Shown here: piece after piece, positions 52,452 through 59,973 of the stretch
How the letters are laid out: each line of letters starts with the position of its first letter
Position numbering within the stretch: the first letter of the stretch is position 1
DNA from: Haliea sp040221975
GTDB taxonomy: Bacteria; Pseudomonadota; Gammaproteobacteria; Pseudomonadales; Halieaceae
Reading direction: 5' to 3'
Assembly (NCBI GenBank): GCA_040221975.1
Contig: JAVJWR010000023.1
Span: forward strand, 179,238 to 243,237
DNA: 64,000 nt
Made by a program: the position numbers and the translations under genes
The notes under the pieces: model-generated
What the model saw: only the letters and a program-made list of their open reading frames with translations
Told to the model about the DNA's origin: nothing
The model's database searches: none

Positions 52452-53000
52452 TCAGCGGCGCAATTGCAGCAGGGAGAGAAATTCGTCGCGGGTTTTCTGC
52501 TCGGTGCGAAAACTGCCCAGCATTGCCGATGTTTTCATCAAAGAGTTCTGTTTCTCAACACCGCGCATCATCATGCACATGTGCTGGGCCTCAATGATCA
52601 CGCCGACACCCTCGGCCTCGGTGACATCCATGATGGTCTGGGCGATTTCCGTGGTGAGGGATTCCTGGATCTGCAGGCGGCGGGCAAACACGTCGACAAT
52701 GCGCGCAACCTTGGACAGACCCAGCACCTTGCCGGTAGGGATGTAGGCCACGTGGCACTTGCCGATGAAAGGCAGCAGGTGGTGCTCACAGAGGGAGTAG
52801 AGCTCCACATCCTGTACCAAAATCATTTCGCTGGAGTCGGAGGGAAACAGGGCGTTGTTGACGACATCTGCCACCGATTGCTGGTAGCCGCGAGTGAGGA
52901 ACTCGAAAGCCTTGGCGGCGCGTTTGGGCGTGTCCGCGAGGCCGGGTCGCGAGAGGTCTTCGCCAATCGCCTCAATAATCTTTGCCCAGTTTTGTTCCAC
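52452..53000 (-). CDS. folE: GTP cyclohydrolase I FolE
   Basis: Converts GTP to dihydroneopterin triphosphate for folate or queuosine-type pathways. Zinc ligands lie in LYSLCEHHLLPFIGKCHVAY and AQHMCMMMRGV; TPKRAAKAFEFLTRGY and GLSKVARIVDVFARRLQ are also diagnostic. The frame is open to 53072, but the GTG at 53000, preceded by AGGAG, gives 182 aa, the usual size. queF at 61.7 kb, a later step of queuosine synthesis, is in the same window. It is divergent from prmB across a palindromic element. Confidence 0.95.
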   Translation of the reverse strand: MEQNWAKIIEAIGEDLSRPGLADTPKRAAKAFEFLTRGYQQSVADVVNNALFPSDSSEMILVQDVELYSLCEHHLLPFIGKCHVAYIPTGKVLGLSKVARIVDVFARRLQIQESLTTEIAQTIMDVTEAEGVGVIIEAQHMCMMMRGVEKQNSLMKTSAMLGSFRTEQKTRDEFLSLLQLRR

Positions 53001-53078
53001 GCCCTGTCTCCTGAATTGACCGCCGCGCCGGGGCGGGCTGGCGATAGTAGCAATCGCGTCTATGCAAGGCAAACATTG

Positions 53079-53133
53079 GGGTCAGGTCTCGCATTGCGAC
53101 AGCGCACTGATGCTACAATGCGAGACCTGACCC
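53079..53133 (+). repeat. Perfect 18-bp palindrome between folE and prmB
   Basis: GGGTCAGGTCTCGCATTG at 53079-53096 is repeated inverted at 53116-53133, with a 19-nt loop. The sequence looks like the repeat motifs often found with REP-associated transposases in gammaproteobacteria (from memory). It sits between two divergent start codons, so it could influence both 5' leaders. Confidence 0.8.
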
Positions 53134-53170
53134 GCCAGTAATGGCCTCCAGTTGGCAGCTGCCGTAAACC

Positions 53171-54091
53171 ATGAATATCGCACATGAACAGCTTCACTGC
53201 GCCACCTCCGTTGGCGAAGCCCTGGACCTGGTCGCTGCCGCGCTGGACGCGGCCGATCTATGCTACGGGCACGGTACCGACAATCCCTGGGACGAGGCAG
53301 TGCAGTTGGTGCTGGCGGTGGTGGGGTTGCCCGCCGACAGTGACAACAGCGCGCTGCCCCATCCGGTTACCCGCGAGCAGGCTGTACGCATGGCCAGTCT
53401 GTTGCACACACGCATTGAAGACCGTGTCCCTCTCCCCTATCTCACCGGGAAGGCCTTCTTTGCCGGCCTGCCCCTGCGCTGTGACCCGCGCGCGATCATC
53501 CCGCGCTCGCCCATCGCCGAGCTGGTGCTGGCCGGGTTCCAACCCTGGTACGCGGGTCCCGGCCCGGAGCGAATTCTGGATCTGTGCTGCGGTGGCGGCT
53601 GTATTGGTCTCGCCAGTGCCTGGTACCTGCCGGAAGCGCGGGTAGACCTGCTGGACCTGGACTCTGAGGCGCTGTCCCTGGCCGCGGAAAATGTCACCGA
53701 CCTCGGATTGGAAGCCCGGGTCAGGGTGCTGCAATCCGATCTGTTTGCAGCCGTTGCCGGTGAACGCTACGACATCATTGTCTGCAACCCACCCTATGTC
53801 GATGCCGATGATCTTGCGGCCATGCCGCCGGAGTATCACCACGAGCCGGGACTGGCTTTGGGCTCCGGGGTCGACGGACTCGACCTCACCCGGCGTCTGC
53901 TGCAGATGGCGGAAGACTACCTGCAGCCTTCGGGCCTGCTGGTGGTGGAAGTCGGCAACAGTCAGGAAGCGCTGGAACTGGCGTTCCCGACCGTACCCTT
54001 CACCTGGCTGGAGTTCGAACACGGCGGCCACGGCGTATTTGCCCTGACTGCGCGGGAGCTGCGGGAATACCGGTCAAGCCTGCGCGGATAG
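53171..54091 (+). CDS. prmB: Ribosomal protein L3 glutamine methyltransferase PrmB
   Basis: SAM-dependent N5-methylation of a Gln in ribosomal protein L3. An N-terminal helical domain (about 1-100) with PLPYLTGKAFFAGLPLRCD is followed by the SAM fold ILDLCCGGGCIGLASAWYLP. The catalytic NPPY motif is in IIVCNPPYVDADDLAAMPPE, followed by EPGLALGSGVDGLDL. 306 aa fits PrmB rather than PrmC, and neighbouring aroC (54129) is the usual partner in gammaproteobacteria. Confidence 0.93.
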   Translation: MNIAHEQLHCATSVGEALDLVAAALDAADLCYGHGTDNPWDEAVQLVLAVVGLPADSDNSALPHPVTREQAVRMASLLHTRIEDRVPLPYLTGKAFFAGLPLRCDPRAIIPRSPIAELVLAGFQPWYAGPGPERILDLCCGGGCIGLASAWYLPEARVDLLDLDSEALSLAAENVTDLGLEARVRVLQSDLFAAVAGERYDIIVCNPPYVDADDLAAMPPEYHHEPGLALGSGVDGLDLTRRLLQMAEDYLQPSGLLVVEVGNSQEALELAFPTVPFTWLEFEHGGHGVFALTARELREYRSSLRG

Positions 54092-54128
54092 CGTATACTG
54101 CAACGTTTTTGGCGGAGGCCCTCGCACC

Positions 54129-55235
54129 ATGTCAGGCAACACCATCGGCAAGCTGTTCACGGTGACCAGCTTCGGCGAAAGCCACGGCCCGGCCCTTGGC
54201 TGTATCGTCGACGGCTGTCCTCCAGGCCTGGAGCTGGCGGTCGAGGACCTCCAGCGTGACCTGGACCGGCGCAAGCCCGGCACCTCGCGCTATACCACCC
54301 AGCGTCGCGAAGCCGATGAGGTACAGATCCTGTCGGGCGTGTTCGAGGGCAAAACCACGGGCACCGCCATCGGTCTGTTGATCATGAATACCGACCAGCG
54401 CTCGAAGGACTATTCCAGTATCGCCAGCACCTTCCGCCCGGCTCATGCCGATTATACCTACCAGCAGAAGTACGGTTTCCGCGACTACCGCGGTGGCGGC
54501 CGCTCCTCGGCCAGGGAAACCGCCATGCGGGTCGCCGCCGGCGCCATCGCGAAAAAATTCCTGCAGCAGCGCTACGGCATCCTGGTGCGTGGTTACCTGG
54601 CCCAACTGGGGCCGATCCGGGCCCAGACCCTGGACTGGGACGCAGTAGAGCAGAACCCCTTTTTCTGCCCGGACCCTGCCAGGGTGCCGGCGATGGAAGA
54701 GTACATGGCGGCGCTCAACAAGCGCGGCGACTCGATCGGGGCGCGTATCAATGTAGTCGCTAGCGGCGTAATGCCGGGGCTGGGGGAGCCGGTGTTCGAC
54801 CGCCTCGACGCCGATATTGCCCACGCCATGATGAGTATCAATGCGGTCAAGGGCGTGGAGATCGGCGCCGGTTTTGCGGTTGTTGAGCAGCAGGGCAGCG
54901 AGCACCGCGACCTGCTGACCCCGGCGGGCTTTGTCGGCAACAACGCCGGTGGCGTGCTGGGCGGCATTTCCAGCGGCCAGGACATTACCGTCAGCCTGGC
55001 ATTGAAGCCCACCTCCAGTATCCGTCAGCCCGGCGCCACCATCGACACCGCCGGCACGGCCATGGAGATGGCCACCCACGGCCGCCACGACCCCTGTGTC
55101 GGCATCCGTGCCACCCCGATTGCCGAGGCCATGCTCGCTATCGTGCTGCTGGACCACGTGCTGCGCCATCGCGGCCAGAACATGGACGTGGTCTGCGACA
55201 CACCGGCCATCCCCGGTTCGGCGCCTGGCCACTGA
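54129..55235 (+). CDS. aroC: Chorismate synthase AroC
   Basis: FMN-dependent last step of the shikimate pathway. GESHGPALGCIVDGCPPGLEL, RPGHADYTYQQKYG-like FRPAHADYTYQQKYGFRDYR and GGRSSARETAMRVAAGAIAK are family signatures; the C-terminal RHDPCVGIRATPIAEAM is also present. 368 aa. A TATACT at 54094-54099 may be its -10. The stop overlaps the next small gene by one base. Confidence 0.97.
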   Translation: MSGNTIGKLFTVTSFGESHGPALGCIVDGCPPGLELAVEDLQRDLDRRKPGTSRYTTQRREADEVQILSGVFEGKTTGTAIGLLIMNTDQRSKDYSSIASTFRPAHADYTYQQKYGFRDYRGGGRSSARETAMRVAAGAIAKKFLQQRYGILVRGYLAQLGPIRAQTLDWDAVEQNPFFCPDPARVPAMEEYMAALNKRGDSIGARINVVASGVMPGLGEPVFDRLDADIAHAMMSINAVKGVEIGAGFAVVEQQGSEHRDLLTPAGFVGNNAGGVLGGISSGQDITVSLALKPTSSIRQPGATIDTAGTAMEMATHGRHDPCVGIRATPIAEAMLAIVLLDHVLRHRGQNMDVVCDTPAIPGSAPGH

Positions 55236-55465
55236 TGCGACCGGTGGCAAAGCGCAGGCGTCGCTACGTCCGCACCATTATCCTTGGCGTACTGGCCATG
55301 GCGGCGCTGGTGTGGGCGGCGATGGATACTTTCGAGGTGCCGCCTGAACGGCTCTGGGCGCTGTTTCTGCAGACCCTGGCGGTGGTGTTGGCGCTGATAC
55401 TGGCTGCGGCCGCTGCGGCCGTCCTGTGGATTCTGCTGCGGCGCCTGTGGCGGCGTGGTGACTGA
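55235..55465 (+). CDS. Small two-helix membrane protein, unknown
   Basis: 76 aa. A basic N-terminus (RPVAKRRRRYVRT) is followed by two predicted membrane segments (about 14-30 and 40-68) and a basic tail (LLRRLWRRGD). The ATG overlaps the aroC stop (TGATG), with a candidate ribosome site inside aroC, so it is probably translated. I do not recognise a family. The positive-inside rule puts both ends in the cytoplasm. Confidence 0.65.
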   Translation: MRPVAKRRRRYVRTIILGVLAMAALVWAAMDTFEVPPERLWALFLQTLAVVLALILAAAAAAVLWILLRRLWRRGD

Positions 55466-55483
55466 GACGGACTGGGCGCCGGG

Positions 55484-56020
55484 CTAGCTGGCGCCGAGGT
55501 CAATCTCGAGCGTCATGTGCTCGGCGATTGCGTCCAGCGCGTCTGCCAGCACATCCATGGATGCCGACTGCGGAATTTCTGCCAGGATGTCGGCCTGAAA
55601 CATGGGCTCGCCGCTCATTGGCGCGCTGCTGACCTCACTCTCCATATCTATGACATTGACCTGCTCAGCCGCCAGCGCCCTGGAAATTTCCCGTACAATA
55701 CCCGGACGGTCCGGCCCCAGCACCGCCAGGCTGATCCGGCGACCTTCACCGCTGGCAGCTCCCGCGGAGGCGGGGGTAACGCGGACGCTGATACCGCTGC
55801 TGGCCAGGGCCTTGAGGGTCTCCTGCAGGGTCTCTGCCGCGTCCTCGGGCAGCGATACCAGCACCAGACCGGCGAATTTGCCGCCCAGCTGGGACAGGTG
55901 GCTCTCGTGCCAGTTGCCGCCACAGCGCTCAATGGCGCTGGACAATTGCTCGACAAGACCCGGGCGGTCGTCGCCGATAAACGTCACGATAAAAGAAGTT
56001 TGCACGATCGGACTCCACAT
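55484..56020 (-). CDS. GcvR-like double ACT-domain regulator
   Basis: Probable amino-acid-responsive regulator. Two ACT domains are visible: SFIVTFIGDDRPGLVEQLSS (residues 9-85) and ISLAVLGPDRPGIVREISRA (about 93-170), each with the DRPG turn where ligands bind. E. coli GcvR binds glycine and holds the activator GcvA; no gcv gene is in this window, so the role is by homology only. 178 aa, close to the family length. It converges with the small gene at 55235 and is divergent from the methyltransferase-like gene. Confidence 0.85.
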   Translation of the reverse strand: MWSPIVQTSFIVTFIGDDRPGLVEQLSSAIERCGGNWHESHLSQLGGKFAGLVLVSLPEDAAETLQETLKALASSGISVRVTPASAGAASGEGRRISLAVLGPDRPGIVREISRALAAEQVNVIDMESEVSSAPMSGEPMFQADILAEIPQSASMDVLADALDAIAEHMTLEIDLGAS

Positions 56021-56076
56021 TCGCTGCTACAGCCCGTATATTAACCCGCAACCCCACGAGGCAGAAGGAAAGCACC

Positions 56077-56874
56077 ATGAAATATGCTGTTGCACTGTTA
56101 CTGGCGCTGGCCATTGCGCCCGCGCACGCCGAGCTCGACTGGGACAGCGCTCTCGACGGCCCCCAGCGAGCCGAAACGAACAAGGCCCGGGATGCGTCGC
56201 GCCACCCGCGCGAAACCCTGGAGTTCTTTGGTATCAAGGAGGGCATGACCGTCGTTGAGTTGTCCCCCGGTGGCGGCTGGTACACCGAGGTACTGGCGCC
56301 GCTGGTGGCGGAAAGCGGCAAGCTCTACGCTGCCCACTTCAGCCCCAACGCCGCGGGCAGCCCCTACTTCCGCAACGCCCTCGGCGGCTTCTTGCAGAAG
56401 CTGGCCGAAAACCACGAGCTGTATGGCCCGGTTGTGGTGACCGCGCTTGCACCTCCAGCGGAGACCGCAATAGCACCTGCGGGCTCGGCCGATCTGGTGG
56501 TGGCTTTCCGCAATGTGCACAGCTGGATGGGGATGGGTAGTCTCGATGGCACCCTGGCGGCTGCCTACACCGCGCTCAAGCCGGGTGGCGTGCTGGGCCT
56601 GGTACAGCACCGGGCCCAGTCCGGCGATGATGTCGAGGCCATGGCCAAGAGTGGCTACGTGACCGAAGCCCATGTGATTGCGGCCGCCGAAAAGGCGGGC
56701 TTTACCTTGGACGCCTCCAGCGAGATCAACGCCAATCCGAAAGATACCGCGGATCACCCTCACGGCGTCTGGTCACTGCCTCCGGCCCTGCGCGGTGGCG
56801 ATCAGGATCGCGCCAAATTCGAAGCCATCGGCGAAAGCGATCGCATGACCCTCCGGTTTATCAAGCCGGAGTGA
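56077..56874 (+). CDS. Exported SAM-methyltransferase-like protein
   Basis: 265 aa with a clear signal peptide (about residues 1-18, ending APAHA), hence predicted periplasmic. The body resembles a class I methyltransferase: GMTVVELSPGGGWYTEVLAP is the SAM motif I region. DLVVAFRNVHSWMGMG and LKPGGVLGLVQHRA match later motifs, and the C-terminus has DHPHGVWSLPPALRGGDQD. It resembles the 'predicted methyltransferase' group COG4798 by memory. SAM is not normally available in the periplasm, so activity is doubtful. Only 4 bp from the yheU gene. Confidence 0.8.
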   Translation: MKYAVALLLALAIAPAHAELDWDSALDGPQRAETNKARDASRHPRETLEFFGIKEGMTVVELSPGGGWYTEVLAPLVAESGKLYAAHFSPNAAGSPYFRNALGGFLQKLAENHELYGPVVVTALAPPAETAIAPAGSADLVVAFRNVHSWMGMGSLDGTLAAAYTALKPGGVLGLVQHRAQSGDDVEAMAKSGYVTEAHVIAAAEKAGFTLDASSEINANPKDTADHPHGVWSLPPALRGGDQDRAKFEAIGESDRMTLRFIKPE

Positions 56875-56877
56875 GTC

Positions 56878-57132
56878 TTGGCCAATCTGTTGGAGATACC
56901 CCCGGCGCGGCTGGCACCGGATGCTCTGGCCGGCCTGCTGGAGGAGTTTGCCAGCAGGGATGGCACAGACTACGGCGATCGCGAGCTGAGCCTCGAAGAA
57001 AAGGTAGCCAATCTGCGGCGGCAACTGGACAGCGGTGACATGCGTCTGCTCTACGACAGCGACAGTGAGAGCTGGGACCTGGTGTCCCGCGATGCGGCCC
57101 GGGCCCTGCTGGCGGGCGAGACCATCGGCTGA
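56878..57132 (+). CDS. yheU: YheU/UPF0270 family protein
   Basis: 84 aa, function unknown. It aligns with E. coli YheU: IPPARLAPDALAGLLEEFAS, then REGTDYG-like SRDGTDYGDRELSLEEKVA and LRRQLDSGDMRLLYDSDSE. The start is TTG at 56878, with GGAGTGAG just upstream at the end of the methyltransferase gene. Its stop overlaps the next ATG by one base. Confidence 0.85.
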   Translation: MANLLEIPPARLAPDALAGLLEEFASRDGTDYGDRELSLEEKVANLRRQLDSGDMRLLYDSDSESWDLVSRDAARALLAGETIG

Positions 57133-57368
57133 TGCGACTCGACGCGGACCATGAGCTCGATGTCACCGGTCTTTATTGCCCGGAACCGGTAATGCTGCTG
57201 CACGGCAGCATGCGCGACATCGCCCCGGGCGAGACCCTGTGCGTGATCGCCACCGATCCCACAACCCTGCGCGATATTCCCAGGTTTTGCAGCTTTCTCG
57301 GCCACGATCTCCTGCAGCAGGTGGAAGAGGGCGGGGAAATCCTGTTCCTGCTGCGCAAGGGGGCGTAA
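57132..57368 (+). CDS. TusA-like sulfur carrier
   Basis: 78 aa. The TusA/YeeD/SirA fold is indicated by LDVTGLYCPEPVMLL (reactive Cys16) and the Pro that follows, then CVIATDPTTLRDIPRFCSFLGH. It could relay persulfide sulfur for tRNA thiolation, or serve another sulfur transfer. No tusBCDE genes are nearby. It overlaps yheU by one base and precedes epmC. Confidence 0.85.
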   Translation: MRLDADHELDVTGLYCPEPVMLLHGSMRDIAPGETLCVIATDPTTLRDIPRFCSFLGHDLLQQVEEGGEILFLLRKGA

Positions 57369-57374
57369 GTCCCG

Positions 57375-57953
57375 ATGGGTCCGCTGGCAGCCGCCCCGAC
57401 TTCTGAACTCTTCAGTGCGCTGCGCCTGCAGCGCGTATTCGCCGCCTGCTTTTTCGGCTCCGAAAACACGCTGCTGTGTGGTGGCGCCGAGGAGCCGTTC
57501 TATGCGCCCGCCACGAGCTCAGGCGAGCCCCACCGGCTCTGGTATCGGGAGGATTTCTTTGCCAGCGCCCTGCACGAGGTGGCGCACTGGTGCATCGCCG
57601 GGTCGAAGCGACGCCTGCTGCCGGATTTTGGCTACTGGTATGCGCCGGAAGGACGCGATCCCGGGCAGCAGGCCGCTTTCGAGGCTGTTGAGGTGGCACC
57701 CCAGGCACTGGAGTGGTGCTTCGCCATCGCGTGTGGCTACCCTTTTCGGGTCAGCACCGACAACCTGGCGGCAGAGGGCGGCGCAGCCGCAGATCACAGC
57801 GCCTTCAAGCGGGCGGTGTGCATTGAGGCCCAGCGACGGGCCCGCCAGGGCCTGCCGCCTCGCGCCCGGCAGTTTTATACCGCTCTGGAGCTGGAGTTCG
57901 GGAACACTGTCCGTCTGACGCCAGGGCTTTTCACGCCGGGCGCCCTGTCTTGA
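57375..57953 (+). CDS. epmC: Elongation factor P hydroxylase EpmC
   Basis: Hydroxylates the beta-lysyl-lysine of elongation factor P. The metal-site motif is ALHEVAHWCIAGSKRR (His67, His71). FRLWYREDFF-like HRLWYREDFFASALHE and DFGYWYAPEGRDPGQQAAFE are diagnostic of the YfcM family. 192 aa against about 182 in E. coli. EpmA and EpmB are not in this window. The stop overlaps the TTG start of pdxB. Confidence 0.9.
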   Translation: MGPLAAAPTSELFSALRLQRVFAACFFGSENTLLCGGAEEPFYAPATSSGEPHRLWYREDFFASALHEVAHWCIAGSKRRLLPDFGYWYAPEGRDPGQQAAFEAVEVAPQALEWCFAIACGYPFRVSTDNLAAEGGAAADHSAFKRAVCIEAQRRARQGLPPRARQFYTALELEFGNTVRLTPGLFTPGALS

Positions 57954-59086
57954 GCGGGCTGCGCATCCTCGCGGACCGCAATATACCGGCCGTGCACGAC
58001 TGCTTCGGTGATCTTGGCCCTGTCCGCACGGTCGAAGGCCGCGGTTTGCGGACGCTGGACCTGGCGGAGGTTGACGTGCTGCTGGTGCGCTCTGTCACCC
58101 GGGTTGACGAGCAACTGCTTGCGGGCACCCCGGTACGTTTTGTTGGTACCGCCACAGCAGGCGTGGACCATATCGACATTCCCTGGCTGCAGCGCAAGGG
58201 CATCGGTTTTGCCGCCGCTCCGGGAGCCAATGCCAACTCGGTGGTGGAATACGTGCTCGCGGCCATAGCCGCAGTTGACGACTTCCTGGAGTGCCTGCTG
58301 GCCGGTGGCCGGGTCGGGATTGTTGGCCATGGGCATGTGGGCAGCCTGCTGGCGCGGCGCCTGCGGGCCCTGGGTATCGCCAGCCTCCACTGCGACCCCT
58401 GGCTGGACCAGGCTACGCTGGCAACTCCCGCGAGCCTGGACGAGATTCTCGGCTGCGACGTACTGTCGCTGCACCCGTCACTGACCACCACCGACCCCTG
58501 GCCCAGCCGCCATCTGCTGGGGCCGGAGGCCCTGGCCACCCTGCGGCGGGAACAACTGCTGATCAATGCCAGTCGCGGGCCGGTACTGGCCAATGATGCC
58601 CTGCTGTCGCGCCTGCTAGCGACGCATGCGCCCCGCTGCGTGCTGGATGTGTGGGAGTTTGAACCAACGGTGTCGTCGAGGCTCCTGCAATGTGTACAGA
58701 TCGGTACCCCGCACATCGCGGGCTACAGTCATGACGCCAAGCTGGCAGCGACCGGGATGCTGGCCCAGGCGTTGCGTGAGCAGTTGCAGTTAGCCTCCGC
58801 AGCGCCGGCAGGGGGTGCGCCAGCGCCTCTGGTAGAACTGCCGCCGGAACTAGCGGGCGCAGATCTGTTGCGCCACCTGTGCCGGCTTCGGTACGACCTG
58901 GCGGCGGATGACCGGCGCCTGCGCGAGGCCGTTCTGGGTGCCCCGGAAACCGCGGCCCGGGCGGCCTTCGACCGGCTGCGCAAGGACTATCCTCTGCGGC
59001 GGGAACTGGCGGGCAGCAGGGTGCGGGTGACCAACAGGGAGCAGGTGCCGCTGGTACGGGCGATGGGGGCGGTGGTGGTGGACTAG
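57950..59086 (+). CDS. pdxB: Erythronate-4-phosphate dehydrogenase PdxB
   Basis: NAD-dependent step of pyridoxal phosphate synthesis. LADRNIPAVHDCFGDLG opens the protein. FVGTATAGVDHIDIPWLQ, VGIVGHGHVGSLLARRLRAL (Rossmann motif) and LLINASRGPVLANDAL are standard. The catalytic His lies in GTPHIAGYSHDAKLAAT, and a C-terminal PdxB dimer domain follows (about 285-378). The start is TTG overlapping the epmC stop. The stop codon lies within a 17-bp repeat shared with the 3' end of tRNA-Gly. Confidence 0.95.
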   Translation: MSGLRILADRNIPAVHDCFGDLGPVRTVEGRGLRTLDLAEVDVLLVRSVTRVDEQLLAGTPVRFVGTATAGVDHIDIPWLQRKGIGFAAAPGANANSVVEYVLAAIAAVDDFLECLLAGGRVGIVGHGHVGSLLARRLRALGIASLHCDPWLDQATLATPASLDEILGCDVLSLHPSLTTTDPWPSRHLLGPEALATLRREQLLINASRGPVLANDALLSRLLATHAPRCVLDVWEFEPTVSSRLLQCVQIGTPHIAGYSHDAKLAATGMLAQALREQLQLASAAPAGGAPAPLVELPPELAGADLLRHLCRLRYDLAADDRRLREAVLGAPETAARAAFDRLRKDYPLRRELAGSRVRVTNREQVPLVRAMGAVVVD

Positions 59087-59100
59087 ATGGAGCGGGAAAC
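59084..59100 (-). repeat. 17-bp copy of the tRNA-Gly 3' end region
   Basis: TAGATGGAGCGGGAAAC at 59084-59100 is identical to 59153-59169, which spans the CCA end and acceptor strand of the intact tRNA-Gly. Similarity stops right after, so only the tRNA 3' end was copied. It overlaps the pdxB stop codon. It may be an old attachment site or a duplication scar. Confidence 0.75.
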
Positions 59101-59156
59101 GGCCGGGGTGGCGATCCACTTCGAACTCTGAAGCCTTCAGGGCAGGGATCTTTAGA

Positions 59157-59232
59157 TGGAGCGGGAAACCGGGTTCGAACCGGCGACCTCAACCTTGGCA
59201 AGGTTGCGCTCTACCAACTGAGCTATTCCCGC
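59157..59232 (-). tRNA. tRNA-Gly (anticodon GCC)
   Basis: 76 nt with encoded CCA. The acceptor stem GCGGGAA pairs with TTCCCGC. D-loop AGCTCAGTTGGTAGAGC, anticodon loop CTTGCCAAG (GCC) and T-loop GGTTCGAACC are all intact. It closely resembles E. coli glyV-type tRNA. It is flanked by incomplete copies of itself on both sides. Confidence 0.97.
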
Positions 59233-59268
59233 ACTGTAACTCTGTAACAACTATATCACTGGTCGCCG

Positions 59269-59338
59269 GAACCGGCGAGGCTGGGCGCCCCCCCTCAACC
59301 TTGGCAAGGTTGCGCTCTACCAACTGAGCTATTCCCGC
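59269..59338 (-). pseudogene. Broken tRNA-Gly copy
   Basis: 59293-59338 is identical to the 5' 46 nt of the intact tRNA-Gly, including acceptor 5' strand, D arm and anticodon arm with GCC. A 14-nt insertion (59279-59292) then splits it from a 10-nt T-arm remnant, GAACCGGCGA at 59269-59278. The 3' acceptor strand and CCA are gone, so no cloverleaf can close. It was probably created by tandem duplication. Confidence 0.85.
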
Positions 59339-59366
59339 AGATCGGTGTAATGCTGTCTCAATTGAG

Positions 59367-59442
59367 TGGCGTCCCCTAGGGGGTTCGAACCCCTGTTACC
59401 GCCGTGAAAGGGCAGTGTCCTAGGCCACTAGACGAAGGGGAC
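59367..59442 (-). tRNA. tRNA-Glu (anticodon TTC)
   Basis: 76 nt with encoded CCA. Acceptor GTCCCCT pairs with AGGGGAC. The anticodon loop is CCTTTCACG with TTC, and the T arm is CAGGGGTTCGAACCCCT. It is upstream of the tRNA-Gly copies on the same strand and may share a transcript with them. Confidence 0.97.
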
Positions 59443-59524
59443 GCAAAGGTCTCAATCGAGAGGCGCGCATTTTAGGTAGTGAGCCGAAGTACGTCAATAC
59501 CCGGGGACAGTTTTTTGCGCGAAA

Positions 59525-59902
59525 TCAGGGCAGTTGCAGACGCGCGCTCGCCTCGGCCCGATAGTCGAAGGTGGCACCGCGCTCTGCCGCTGCCAGGCGC
59601 TCCTCATCCAGGGCCTGGAACGTGGCGATTTCCTCATCGGTCATTACGTGCAGACAGTCTCCACCCAGGAACCACAGCAGGGTGCGGGGAAAGGTGGGGG
59701 CGAACTCCGGGTGGTGGCTGAACAGGCGCAGGGCCAGGGCGGTGCCATGGCGGTACAGATCTGCCTCGGGCAGGGCCAGGCATTCCTCCGCCAGCAAACG
59801 CAGCGGATCCTGCTCGTCGAGGGCGGCGGTGCGGCGGGCCAGGGTGCGGGAGAATTCATGCCACAGTCCGCGGCAGTACTGCAGGTATTGGATATCGTCC
59901 AT
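59525..59902 (-). CDS. PA2817-like conserved protein
   Basis: 125 aa, soluble, no recognised catalytic motif. Conserved-looking segments are YLQYCRGLWHEFSRTLARR, SHHPEFAPTFPRTLLWFLGGDCLHVMTDEEI and a Glu/Ala-rich C-terminus. By memory it matches the PA2817 family of Pseudomonas, found near the same ABC-2 exporter genes. It is divergent from that exporter here, with a TACAAT at 59929-59934 in the gap. Function unknown. Confidence 0.75.
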   Translation of the reverse strand: MDDIQYLQYCRGLWHEFSRTLARRTAALDEQDPLRLLAEECLALPEADLYRHGTALALRLFSHHPEFAPTFPRTLLWFLGGDCLHVMTDEEIATFQALDEERLAAAERGATFDYRAEASARLQLP

Positions 59903-59973
59903 TGTCTCGTTCGGTAGGTCGATTGCGGGTACAATAGCGGGCTTTCATTTTCCCGTAGTTGCAATGAGGCTGC

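Noticed and set aside
59269..59338. Second functional tRNA-Gly
   Set aside because: The T arm is split by a 14-nt insertion and the 3' acceptor strand with CCA is absent, so the cloverleaf cannot form.
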